Notes: generated from the letters alone by a model not told the origin. DNA of 38,915 nucleotides from a bacterium (GCA_027623425.1 JAQBTH010000011.1:1-38915), one strand, 5' to 3'; positions 30,058-38,820 are shown, counted from the stretch's first letter. Translations and numbers: made by a program.

Positions 30058-30933
30058 TTAGCTTGGTTGGGACTTTTGCAGTTGGTCCTGCAGTCTATTG
30101 ACGATTTTAGCCAGTTCTTCTGCGGATCCGTAGTGTATTTCCACTCTGCCCATTCTACCGTTTCCTTTTATGCGCACCTTAGCACTATATTTTGATGTTA
30201 GATATTCTTCTAATTTCAATAACTGCGGCAACTCTTGAAAGCGTTCCGGTTTCTTTTTCGAGCCTGTAATCGACATCGATCGAGCAGCGTCTTCCGTGTT
30301 TCGAACTGACCAATTATCTTTTACGATCTTATCGATTAGCTTATGCTGGTCTTCGGCATCCTCTAATCGTAGAAGCGCTCGGGCGTGGCCCTCGCTAATT
30401 TGGCCTGTTCTAATCATCTCCTGTATATTATCAGGTAGGTTAAGTAATCGTAACGTATTTGTTACTGACGATCGGCTACGCGTAAAGATCTTTGCAATGT
30501 CTTCATGGGACACGTCGAACGTGTCGATCATGTTCTTGTAGCCTAACGCCATCTCAACGGGGTTTAAATCCTGACGCTCTAGGTTTTCGATAATGGCAAT
30601 TTGAAGCGCTTGTTGATCGTTTAGCGTTCGTATAATAGCTGGAATACTGGCAAGGCCTGCTTTTTGTGCCGCGCGCCACCGTCTTTCCCCGGCAACAAGC
30701 TGTATGCCACCATTGATCTTTCTGACAACAATCGGCTGTTGAATGCCATGCTGTTTAATGGATTCGCAAAGGCTATCTATTGCGCCTTGGTCAAAGGTCT
30801 TTCTTGGCTGAAATGGGTTGGGCTGTATGTCAGATAACGGGATCTCTGAGATCGTTTTTGCTGCTGAAACGAGGTTGCGTGGGATTAGTGCTTCTAGCCC
30901 CTTACCTAGTCGTTGTTTGGGATTATTGGACAC
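30058..30933 (-). CDS. parB: Chromosome-partitioning protein ParB
   Basis: 'LGKGLEALIPR', 'IQPNPFQPRKTF', 'VAGERRWRAAQKAG', 'LNPVEMALGY', 'SEGHARALL'. GTG start at 30933 preferred (AAAGGAG about 10 nt upstream); track ORF extends to 31041 inside parA. Confidence 0.95.
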   Translation of the reverse strand: MSNNPKQRLGKGLEALIPRNLVSAAKTISEIPLSDIQPNPFQPRKTFDQGAIDSLCESIKQHGIQQPIVVRKINGGIQLVAGERRWRAAQKAGLASIPAIIRTLNDQQALQIAIIENLERQDLNPVEMALGYKNMIDTFDVSHEDIAKIFTRSRSSVTNTLRLLNLPDNIQEMIRTGQISEGHARALLRLEDAEDQHKLIDKIVKDNWSVRNTEDAARSMSITGSKKKPERFQELPQLLKLEEYLTSKYSAKVRIKGNGRMGRVEIHYGSAEELAKIVNRLQDQLQKSQPS

Positions 30934-31690
30934 GGATAACAAACTCCTTTGCGAGATTAAAGTATGACTTCGATCCCCTTGATAATGGATTGTACAGGGA
31001 TATTGGCAGGCCATGGCTAGGCGCTTCGGCAAGTCGTACATTGCGCGGTATTACGGTGTCAAACACAAGCTCCTTAAAGAAAACTTTGGCGTTGTTGACG
31101 ACCATCTTATTTAAAGAGGTGCGCGAGTCGAACATTGTTAGCACAATACCAGCAATCGTCAGCTCAGGATTAATGCCCTGCTTCACCAAATCTAACGTGT
31201 TAATCAAGTGAGCAATTCCTTCTAGCGCGTAGTATTCGCACTGAACAGGTATTAGCGCTTTATGTGATGCGGCCAGCGCATTTATTGTTAGTAGGCCCAG
31301 TGATGGCGCACAGTCGATGATGACATAATTGTAGAAATGTGAAACTTCAGCCAGAATATTGCGAAGGTAGTATTCGCGGTTCTCAACACCAGATAGCTCT
31401 ATTTCCGCACCGGCCAGGTCGGGTGATGCCGGCAGGATGTGAAGCCCGTCAAATGCGGTCGGGTAAATGCAGTCGCCTAGTAATGTGGCGTCCATTAGGG
31501 CGTCATATACAGTGTGTTTCACGTCATGCTTGTTAATGCCGATTCCTGATGTTGCATTCGCCTGTGGGTCAAAATCCAACAATAATACTTTATGCCCTAA
31601 ATCGGCTAAATATGATGATAAGTTGACCGCTGTGGTTGTTTTTCCAACGCCGCCTTTTTGGTTTACGATTGAAATAATTGTAGTTTTCAT
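30923..31690 (-). CDS. parA: Chromosome-partitioning ATPase ParA (Soj family)
   Basis: 'IISIVNQKGGVGKTTTAVNLSSYLA', 'VLLLDFDPQANATSGIG', 'YVIIDCAPSLGLLTINAL'. Start at MKTTIISIVNQ (31690). Confidence 0.96.
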   Translation of the reverse strand: MKTTIISIVNQKGGVGKTTTAVNLSSYLADLGHKVLLLDFDPQANATSGIGINKHDVKHTVYDALMDATLLGDCIYPTAFDGLHILPASPDLAGAEIELSGVENREYYLRNILAEVSHFYNYVIIDCAPSLGLLTINALAASHKALIPVQCEYYALEGIAHLINTLDLVKQGINPELTIAGIVLTMFDSRTSLNKMVVNNAKVFFKELVFDTVIPRNVRLAEAPSHGLPISLYNPLSRGSKSYFNLAKEFVIRVQ

Positions 31691-31750
31691 ATGTATGAGT
31701 ATAGAGACTCTCGCATGGCAACGCAAGCGTTATTTCATGGCTAACTTTCA

Positions 31751-31766
31751 GGTTTCACGGGAAACA
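31751..31766. promoter_or_regulatory. Degenerate parS-like palindrome GGTTTCACGGGAAACA
   Basis: 14/16 to TGTTTCACGTGAAACA; exact reverse complement of the site at 31801-31816. Confidence 0.5.
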
Positions 31767-31800
31767 CGCTGCTTATTTGTGGACATGGCATGTCTTGAAA

Positions 31801-31816
31801 TGTTTCCCGTGAAACC
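31801..31816. promoter_or_regulatory. Degenerate parS-like palindrome TGTTTCCCGTGAAACC
   Basis: 14/16 to parS consensus; 50 bp from the preceding site. Confidence 0.5.
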
Positions 31817-31875
31817 TTACGTCATGCCAACTTATGCCTCGTTTCTTGCGGTGTTGATTAGTGGGCGCGTCACTA

Positions 31876-31891
31876 TGTTTCCTGTGAAACA
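31876..31891. promoter_or_regulatory. Degenerate parS-like palindrome TGTTTCCTGTGAAACA
   Basis: 14/16 to parS consensus; 75 bp from the preceding site. Confidence 0.5.
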
Positions 31892-32333
31892 TTAAAACGT
31901 TGACGTGGTACATATTAAAATAAATTCATGTATCGTGTGGTAAAAGTAACGGAATAGAATCATGGCATTGTTATTTGCGGTGTTGTTTGTTGCCTTTGTG
32001 CCGATGCGGTGATTAGCTTTTTTTAGCGGCGGGGGCGCTAATTGTGTGATGTTAATGGAGATTTGAAAAATGATAAAAGTCACGAAAATATTGCAAATCA
32101 GGAATAAAAAGTAATGAATCGCATAAAAAAGTCTTAAAGAAGCGCTCAAAAACGGAATATCAGCGCATCTTTTTATTTTTTCCACATCTGATTCTAGCGG
32201 TATGCGCGCCGACTTTAGTGGCGACCGCGTTTTGATGGTGGTTCTGATGGGGGTATATGGGATATATTCAATGTGACAAATTCGTAGTGTCTCATCTATT
32301 ATTCATTTCTATTCGTATTTTTTGGAGTTTTCT

Positions 32334-33281
32334 TTGAAAGCGTTAACACCGTCCACAAGCGGTCTTTTGCCAACTCGGCATAGGTTAGATGCCCTCAGGC
32401 AGTCATTATGTCAGGTTTCTGGGGCTGGATTCTTCTCTCCGGTTGATCTTTTGAACGTGATGTCTGTTCTTCCAAGGGCCATCACAAGCGAGGTGCTTTG
32501 CATGGCGGCGCCTCTTTTGCCTCCAATGCCTTCTTTTGCGCAAAGGGCCCCTGAGTTCTCATCTGAGCTTGAAGAAGCGACGCAAGTGAATCTGTCTCAG
32601 CTGTTGCAGCAGCTTCGTGTGTCTATTGTATCGAGCCCCTTTAACGGCGACCCAAGTTTTGATCCGCAGGTTCTTGTGAGGTTGAAGTTCTGGGCTAGGG
32701 TTGCAGTGAATCAATCTGAAATCATACGTGTTTTAACGGGGTTCTCCGATGCAATTGTGCAGAATCCATCAATGGGGTCGGTTGGCGAGTGGGGTCTGAG
32801 TGCGATCGTAGATATGGTTCAAAATGATGCCGAAACATGTGCAAAGCTCGGCGTGTTGCCGATGCCGCAAATTAACATAGGGCCGGGTTCTAGTTGGCCA
32901 AATTCCCGTATGCAATTGACCCGTCATCGGTTAGGTGAACTGCAAATATTGGGGCTAAGTGCGTATCAGGTTCCTAATATGCTCTTTGGTTTATTGTCTA
33001 TTCTTACAGGCATAGAGGGCCTGTTCTTTAAGATTCCGCGAGCCCCGCTCTTTTTTGTAACAGCGCAGAGTCATATTATCGGGGATAATTGCGTCAGGCG
33101 CGAATTTACGATTCGGCTAGCCTCCAATCAACCTGGTATTTCGTTGGGTTTAGAATTTCAGGTGACCAGTATTAGCGTCGGTGGTGGTCGCCCCAGCGTC
33201 TCGCTTCGTGTTGGCGCAAAAGGGTTAGATCCTGAGCGTCCAGATCAAATGATGCGTATGCCTAGTTCTAAAGTGTCCTGA
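32334..33281 (+). CDS. Hypothetical protein, no recognised family
   Basis: Long ORF; TTG start at 32334 with GGAG 6 nt upstream (track start TTG at 32322). No family recognised by eye. Confidence 0.65.
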   Translation: MKALTPSTSGLLPTRHRLDALRQSLCQVSGAGFFSPVDLLNVMSVLPRAITSEVLCMAAPLLPPMPSFAQRAPEFSSELEEATQVNLSQLLQQLRVSIVSSPFNGDPSFDPQVLVRLKFWARVAVNQSEIIRVLTGFSDAIVQNPSMGSVGEWGLSAIVDMVQNDAETCAKLGVLPMPQINIGPGSSWPNSRMQLTRHRLGELQILGLSAYQVPNMLFGLLSILTGIEGLFFKIPRAPLFFVTAQSHIIGDNCVRREFTIRLASNQPGISLGLEFQVTSISVGGGRPSVSLRVGAKGLDPERPDQMMRMPSSKVS

Positions 33282-33301
33282 GTGGCTTTAATCTAATCAT
33301 T

Positions 33302-33742
33302 CTACCAGCTACCCGAGTTCGCCATGCTTGCCCATGGTTCCTGCGGCGCCAGTTTGTCTCCTGCTTGCAACAGTTCTATTGATATTCCATCCGGGCTCTT
33401 GATGAAAGCCATATACCCATCGCGCGGCGGTCGATTGATCGTAACCCCAGCATCATGCAAGTCATGGCAGAATTGATAAATATCTTCCACTTCAAATGCC
33501 AAGTGACCGAAGTTCCGCCCGCCGTCGTAGTTTTCATGGTCCCAGTTGTAGGTTAGCTCTAGTATGGGGGTTTTCTCAGATGTTGCACGTGAAACGTCCT
33601 GAGGGGCAGCAAGGAACACAAGTGTGAATCGGCCGGACTCGCTGTCGTAGCGCCGAACTTCTTCCATGCCCATCAGGCCACAATAAAACCCGAGGCTATT
33701 CTCTAAATTCGAAACTCGCACCATTGTATGTAAATATCTCAT
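33302..33742 (-). CDS. Lactoylglutathione lyase / VOC family protein (GloA-like)
   Basis: 'MRYLHTMVRVSNLENSLGFYCGLMGMEEVRRYDSESGRFTLVFLAAP', 'NFGHLAFEVEDIY', 'AFIKSPDGISIELLQ'. Confidence 0.9.
   Translation of the reverse strand: MRYLHTMVRVSNLENSLGFYCGLMGMEEVRRYDSESGRFTLVFLAAPQDVSRATSEKTPILELTYNWDHENYDGGRNFGHLAFEVEDIYQFCHDLHDAGVTINRPPRDGYMAFIKSPDGISIELLQAGDKLAPQEPWASMANSGSW
33581..33596. promoter_or_regulatory. parS-like site TGTTGCACGTGAAACG
   Basis: Matches TGTTNCACGTGAAAC(A) except the final base; within the GloA-like CDS. Confidence 0.65.
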
Positions 33743-33950
33743 ACCTTCACTATAGCGTATATTTGCCGCGATTCAACCAGAGTCGTTTTTGGTTTTTGTC
33801 TGCGGTATATTAAAAATGAAATTATGTATATTGTCTTTCCGATATTTCTATAGTTTGATCTGTGCTGGGCGCGAATAGGCTCCAGGCATGATTTCAAATG
33901 TATCAATGTTTTACAAAAAAATAACACATATCTAAACGAAAGGAATGAAT

Positions 33951-34082
33951 ATGAGAACATTACAAGCGCACTCAGCAAGCGCCAGTGCCCCTCAAACTTC
34001 TAGAGCATTACAAGCGAGCTCAGCAAATGCCAGTGTCCCTCATAGAATAGTACTAGCCGTCAATGGATGGCTATTGCTCTAG
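33951..34082 (+). CDS. Short 43-aa ORF (MRTLQAHSASASAPQTSRALQASSANASVPHRIVLAVNGWLLL) overlapping the start of the next CDS in another frame
   Basis: SD-like AAAGGA 6 nt upstream; contains a 48-nt (16-codon) tandem duplication kept in frame. Confidence 0.45.
   Translation: MRTLQAHSASASAPQTSRALQASSANASVPHRIVLAVNGWLLL
33958..34053 (+). repeat. Two copies of a degenerate 48-nt tandem repeat
   Basis: CATTACAAGCGCACTCAGCAAGCGCCAGTGCCCCTCA (from 33958) vs CATTACAAGCGAGCTCAGCAAATGCCAGTGTCCCTCA (from 34006). Confidence 0.8.
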
Positions 34083-35479
34083 CGGCACAGCCCGTCAGAG
34101 GCGAGGGGCCCCGCTTCAAGCCAAAGTCACAAGAAATGACCACGTTTCGCGCCACGAGTAAGGATGAGTTCTGGGATAAGCTGCGTTTGGTGTCAGAGCT
34201 TTTGGTCAGTCACGGTCATATTAAGGGTAGTGATCTTGCTGCGCTTTTAATGATTTTTCCAGCCTCAAATCTCTGCCGCGCAGTGTTAAGCGCCGTAGGC
34301 CCATTGTATGGGCATCCCTTTTCTATTAGCGCAGGCCCATCAACAATTTTACATCAGCAATGTGCTCAGAATCTGACTGAGGGCGCAACATCCCATTTTG
34401 GACTTACGCCAGAGAGTCGAATAGCTCCTGCGGCAGCACGTGTGCGCTTATCTGTCCGCGATGATACGTTTCGGCGCCTATTCGATCAGATGCGTAATGC
34501 TGCCAGAGACGACGTTTTTAATTTGACACCAGCAAGTCAAATGACTCCTTCGGAAGCGCGTTTGCGCTCTCACAGCCTATACATTCAGTTGCAGGCTAGT
34601 TACAGAGAGTCAGGGGAAGATATGAGAACGGCGAGAAGATTAGATGAGTTTTTCGGTGCGCTAAAAACAGGAAGCTTAAATGCGGTGCTTTGTGAAATGC
34701 CGCTTAACCAAGATGTATTTAGAAGTGACAAGGGGCAATTTATTTTGTGCACGGAGCGTATTCCAGAGCCTCAAGGGGGAACCCTGAAAGTGCACACGGT
34801 TTTCTGGAGCCTCAATGGCCAAAACAGCACCCCAGACACAAGCCCTATACGTTTAGACTGGAGCTGGCGCAATGCAGACACGCTTCAAGTTAGAGTGACC
34901 ATAACAGATGTTGATTCTCAAGCGGGGCACCGTATTGTTTTGGAATCAAACCTGTCGGATAACCAGGGGAGAGTCGATGTTTCGGGGATTATTACAAATG
35001 GAGATTCCCAACAGAGGGTGCACCATAGCGGCGCGTTGACAGTGACCACAGAGCAGGGGTGTGAAATAATGAAAATGGTTAAATTAATACAGGGTGATAA
35101 TTTCTCAGCTAAGATTGAGCCTATCTCAGAAGAAGGCTCCTTAATTCGTAAAGGCAGTGTATGGTATAAGAATGGGGATTATGCAGAAGGCAATTTCTTA
35201 TTGACTGATAACGAGCCAAAATTGGTTGACGGAGAAATCAGGTGTTCCGATGGCACGCTGTTGGTGTGTGGGGAGTATGTGCCAAGCTTTCGGCGTGCTA
35301 GGCGCGAGATGTGTAGTCGGCCAGATGGAAGTGCTCATGAACTGATCTTTGAGCGTGAAGTGGCGCCGGGGCACTATAGGGCGAATGGCAGGGTTCGCTC
35401 CGCTGATGGCACAGTTGCGGAAGGGGCCTTCATGGTTAGGGGTAGCGACATTATAAAAATAGAGACGAGCGCTACCTAA
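34067..35479 (+). CDS. Hypothetical protein with internal ~40-aa duplication and MORN-like C-terminal segments
   Basis: 470-aa ORF. 'FGLTPESRIAPAAARVRL' / 'FNLTPASQMTPSEARLRS' duplication; 'KGSVWYKNGDYAEGNFLLTD' resembles MORN repeats. No SD before the ATG at 34067. Confidence 0.65.
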   Translation: MAIALAAQPVRGEGPRFKPKSQEMTTFRATSKDEFWDKLRLVSELLVSHGHIKGSDLAALLMIFPASNLCRAVLSAVGPLYGHPFSISAGPSTILHQQCAQNLTEGATSHFGLTPESRIAPAAARVRLSVRDDTFRRLFDQMRNAARDDVFNLTPASQMTPSEARLRSHSLYIQLQASYRESGEDMRTARRLDEFFGALKTGSLNAVLCEMPLNQDVFRSDKGQFILCTERIPEPQGGTLKVHTVFWSLNGQNSTPDTSPIRLDWSWRNADTLQVRVTITDVDSQAGHRIVLESNLSDNQGRVDVSGIITNGDSQQRVHHSGALTVTTEQGCEIMKMVKLIQGDNFSAKIEPISEEGSLIRKGSVWYKNGDYAEGNFLLTDNEPKLVDGEIRCSDGTLLVCGEYVPSFRRARREMCSRPDGSAHELIFEREVAPGHYRANGRVRSADGTVAEGAFMVRGSDIIKIETSAT

Positions 35480-35540
35480 GTGTAAACAAGAATGTTTTGG
35501 GCGGAATCTGATATTTTTCAGTGCCCACAGTCAAAAAAAG

Positions 35541-35556
35541 TGTTTCACGTGAAGCA
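35541..35556. promoter_or_regulatory. parS-like site TGTTTCACGTGAAGCA
   Basis: 15/16 match to TGTTTCACGTGAAACA in an intergenic region. Confidence 0.75.
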
Positions 35557-35688
35557 CAGTGTGCGAAGCCGCAAAAAAATACCAGCTCTGCATCAATGGG
35601 CTACATGATTAGGTTCATGGTTAGATATCAAATCATCGGCGCCTAAATGACCGTGTTCAAACACACCACAAAAAATAAATGTTTCCAT

Positions 35689-35707
35689 ATTCCCCTTTAG
35701 GGGGAAT
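35689..35707 (+). other. Hairpin in leader of the small membrane-protein gene
   Basis: ATTCCCC-tttag-GGGGAAT perfect 7-bp stem, followed by a second CCCC..GGGG mini-hairpin before the SD GGAGG. Confidence 0.4.
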
Positions 35708-35761
35708 AATGGGTGTAAGCCCCGTTAAAAGGGGTAATCGCAGTCATGTAGGAGGTGTATT

Positions 35762-36004
35762 ATGCATAATGCGAAAAGTTTAGGTATTGCTGGGGGGCTT
35801 ACTGGAGGAATCGTAATGTTGATATTGACCATACTGGGGATGATGGGTGTGGGTGTATCGGTGTTAGACGTGCTGGCAAGTTTATTCACAGGATATACCA
35901 TTAGTTTTGTAGGGTGTCTTATCGGAATGATTTACGGGTTTATTGTAGGCTTTGTTTTAAGCTACATTCATACGATAGTTTTGAGTATCGTAGAAACCGG
36001 TTAG
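35762..36004 (+). CDS. Small (80 aa) two-to-three-TM membrane protein, holin-like
   Basis: Strong SD TAGGAGGT; 'GYTISFVGCLIGMIYGFIVGFVLSYI' resembles small proteins annotated as bacteriophage-holin-like. Confidence 0.7.
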   Translation: MHNAKSLGIAGGLTGGIVMLILTILGMMGVGVSVLDVLASLFTGYTISFVGCLIGMIYGFIVGFVLSYIHTIVLSIVETG

Positions 36005-36016
36005 TCATGTGGTAGT

Positions 36017-36046
36017 CACAGTCTACGCCACAGGGCGTAGGCTGTG
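36017..36046 (+). terminator. Putative terminator hairpin
   Basis: CACAGTCTACGCC-ACAG-GGCGTAGGCTGTG: 13-bp stem with one G-T wobble, followed by a weak T-rich stretch. Confidence 0.55.
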
Positions 36047-36163
36047 CATCTTTGTTGTAACCCAAATATTTAATGCTACGAACTAAAAACAAGCTAGCAC
36101 TTTAACCCCCCACTTATGATATAGTGAAAATAATCAAACATTTAGGAAGGAATATAGGTAAGG

Positions 36164-38689
36164 ATGTTCTCCCGATTTACTGAAAAAGCAATACAAGCCA
36201 TTATGTTAGCCCAAGAGGAAGCCAAGCGCTTTCATCACAATTATGTGGGAACCGAGCATATTCTATTAGGAATATTCGGCGAGGGAGATAATGTCGTCAT
36301 TAAAACCGTCGGCGAAATGGGGCACTCCGCAGACCAGATCAAAGAAACGCTAGAAGAGCGTTTAGAGTATGGCGGCATCACATCTGATAACGCAAATATT
36401 CCATTTACCCAACAAGCCAAGCAGGTGTTGTCAAACGCCTGGGATGAAGCGCGAAAACTGGGTCATAACTATGTGAATGTAGAGCATTTATTTTTATCTA
36501 TTTTCCGCGACCCGACAAACGTTGCGGCGCGCGTCCTGGCTGAAAAGGGCATCAGCAGTACGAAGTTTAAAGAATCATTATTTTCTCAATTAGGAAACAA
36601 AGTCGATGGGTCCCAAAAACCCGTTAACGCAGTCCCTACCCCAACATTAGATTTGTTTGGCCGAGACTTAACCTGGTTGGCTCGCGATAAAAAATTAGAC
36701 CCAGTTATCGGTCGTGAAAAAGAGATGGAGCGCATCATTCAGATTCTATCCAGACGCAGCAAGAATAATCCTGTTTTAACAGGGGAGCCAGGCGTAGGTA
36801 AAACCGCCGTTGTAGAAGGCTTAGCACAACAAATCATAGGCGGAGATGTGCCTGAAAAATTGGCTAAAAAACGCCTAATTACTTTAGACCTAGGATTATT
36901 AGTCGCAGGTACAAAGTACCGTGGAGAATTCGAAGACCGCGTTAAAAAAATAATGGAAGAAGTGCGTAAAGCCAAAGACGTTATTTTATTTATTGACGAG
37001 CTTCATACCATCATCGGTACTGGTGGATCAGAGGGCAGCTTAGATGCCGCAAACTTATTCAAGCCAGCCCTTGCTCGCGGCGAACTGCAGTGCATCGGTG
37101 CCACCACATTAGACGAGTACCGAAAGCACATTGAAGGCGACGGTGCATTAGAGCGCCGCTTCCAGTCGGTTCTGATTGACCAACCATCTAAAGAACAAAC
37201 GCTAGAAATCCTACGCGGAATCAAATCCCGTTATGAAGAGTATCACGAGGTTACCATTACAGATGATGCGCTTGTGGATGCGGTTGAGTTATCAACACGA
37301 TATATTACAAACCGCCAATTGCCTGATAAGGCCGTTGACGTCATCGATGAAGGTGCGTCAAAAGTAATGTTAAAAGCATCTCGTTTGCCAAAAGAGTTGC
37401 AGGCGCTATTAACCGAGGAGTCTCAGCTAAAAGCAGAGATTGAAAAAGCCAAAGAAAATAACGATTCAGCGATGGAAACGATTTTAAAAGAAAAATCGGC
37501 CTCAATTAAAGAGCAAAAGAAAGAATTTAAAGCAGATGAGTTATCTGCTGCACGCAAAATCGTTGATGAGAAGGTTGTTGCAGAAGTTGTTGCCAGCTGG
37601 ACCGGAGTGCCTGTGTCTAAGATTACTGAGGCTGAAGGGCGTAAGCTATTACGCTTAGAGCAAGACCTCAGGAAAAAAGTAATTGGCCAGGAAGATGCGA
37701 TTAAAGCCGTCACGCGCGCGATAAAGCGAGCAAAAGTTGGCCTAAAATCTCCAAATAAGCCCACCGGAACCTTCATGTTTCTAGGGCCAACTGGCGTTGG
37801 AAAAACCGAAATGGCGCGCACAATGGCAGAGTACCTGTTTGGGGATCGTGATGCGCTTATTCGAATTGATATGAGCGAATATATGGAAAAGCATACAGTG
37901 TCCCGTCTGATCGGGTCGCCTCCAGGCTATGTGGGGTTTAACGAAGGTGGGCAGCTTACCGAGCCTGTTCGCCTAAAGCCCTATTCCATCGTGTTATTTG
38001 ACGAGCTTGAAAAGGCCTCTCCTGAGGTCATCAACATACTGCTTCAAATCTTAGAAGATGGTCGTTTAACAGATAGCACAGGGCGTACCGTTGACTTCAA
38101 AAACACCATCATTGTTATGACCTCTAACGTGGGCGCCCAGTACATTCAAAAAGAAAGCTACTTCGGGTTTTCGAAGTCAGGCAATGAAGATGAGGCCAAC
38201 TACCAGAAAATGAAAGCAAAGCTGCAAGACGAAATAGGCAATGCGTTCAAACCAGAATTCATTAACCGTATTGACGATGTCATTATTTTCAAATCGCTCA
38301 CAAAAGAGAACAATCGCAAGATCGTGGATATCATGATTAAAGACCTTAAAGATAGACTAGAAGGCAACGATATTTACATCACCGTAAAAGAGAATGTAAA
38401 AGACTTTCTTGTTGATAAAGGCTTTAATCAAAAGCAAGGTGCCCGTCCATTGCGCCGCGCAATTCAAGAGTACTTTGAAGACCAATTGGCAGACCGATTG
38501 CTTGAAAAGAACATGAGAAGCTTCATTTCGGTGTCCGTCACGATGAAGAAGGGGGCCATTCAGTTTACTCTTCGCAAAGTAAAGCCAAGAGCGAAGAAAT
38601 TATCCAAGATCAATGAACCTGCGCGTGAGTCGTCCAATAGAGCGGGTAGCGCACAAGGAAAGCGACCTAGCACGCTAGTCAGCGCATAA
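36164..38689 (+). CDS. clpC: ATP-dependent Clp protease ATP-binding subunit ClpC
   Basis: Clp_N repeats '[33 protein letters not shown]', Walker A '[15 protein letters not shown]' and '[13 protein letters not shown]', central coiled-coil domain. Confidence 0.95.
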   Translation: MFSRFTEKAIQAIMLAQEEAKRFHHNYVGTEHILLGIFGEGDNVVIKTVGEMGHSADQIKETLEERLEYGGITSDNANIPFTQQAKQVLSNAWDEARKLGHNYVNVEHLFLSIFRDPTNVAARVLAEKGISSTKFKESLFSQLGNKVDGSQKPVNAVPTPTLDLFGRDLTWLARDKKLDPVIGREKEMERIIQILSRRSKNNPVLTGEPGVGKTAVVEGLAQQIIGGDVPEKLAKKRLITLDLGLLVAGTKYRGEFEDRVKKIMEEVRKAKDVILFIDELHTIIGTGGSEGSLDAANLFKPALARGELQCIGATTLDEYRKHIEGDGALERRFQSVLIDQPSKEQTLEILRGIKSRYEEYHEVTITDDALVDAVELSTRYITNRQLPDKAVDVIDEGASKVMLKASRLPKELQALLTEESQLKAEIEKAKENNDSAMETILKEKSASIKEQKKEFKADELSAARKIVDEKVVAEVVASWTGVPVSKITEAEGRKLLRLEQDLRKKVIGQEDAIKAVTRAIKRAKVGLKSPNKPTGTFMFLGPTGVGKTEMARTMAEYLFGDRDALIRIDMSEYMEKHTVSRLIGSPPGYVGFNEGGQLTEPVRLKPYSIVLFDELEKASPEVINILLQILEDGRLTDSTGRTVDFKNTIIVMTSNVGAQYIQKESYFGFSKSGNEDEANYQKMKAKLQDEIGNAFKPEFINRIDDVIIFKSLTKENNRKIVDIMIKDLKDRLEGNDIYITVKENVKDFLVDKGFNQKQGARPLRRAIQEYFEDQLADRLLEKNMRSFISVSVTMKKGAIQFTLRKVKPRAKKLSKINEPARESSNRAGSAQGKRPSTLVSA

Positions 38690-38820
38690 ACACCTTGACC
38701 TCGCTAGGCTAGGGTGGTATTGTCTTGAGCACGTTTGAGTGTATTGCCATGTACGCTTGAATTACTGGGGAGTGCCCAAAAACACAAAAAAATTTTTAAA
38801 CCCTTTTAAGGAGGAAACAA

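Noticed and set aside
32020-32043. TTAGCG...CGCTAA hairpin (TTTTTTTAGCGGCGGGGGCGCTAA) as a terminator
   Set aside because: The T-run precedes the stem on the plus strand and becomes an A-run after it on the minus strand, so it fits neither orientation.
31892-32185. 97-aa minus-strand ORF next to the parS-like sites
   Set aside because: GTG start without a convincing SD, AT-rich low-stop region, no recognisable motif; treated as intergenic.
33739-33978. 79-aa minus-strand ORF upstream of the gloA-like gene
   Set aside because: No plausible domain and probably just an open intergenic stretch upstream of gloA-like gene.
35490-35620. Short plus-strand ORF starting MFWAESDIFQCPQSKK...
   Set aside because: No SD, about 38 codons, and overlaps the parS-like site; not supportable as a gene.
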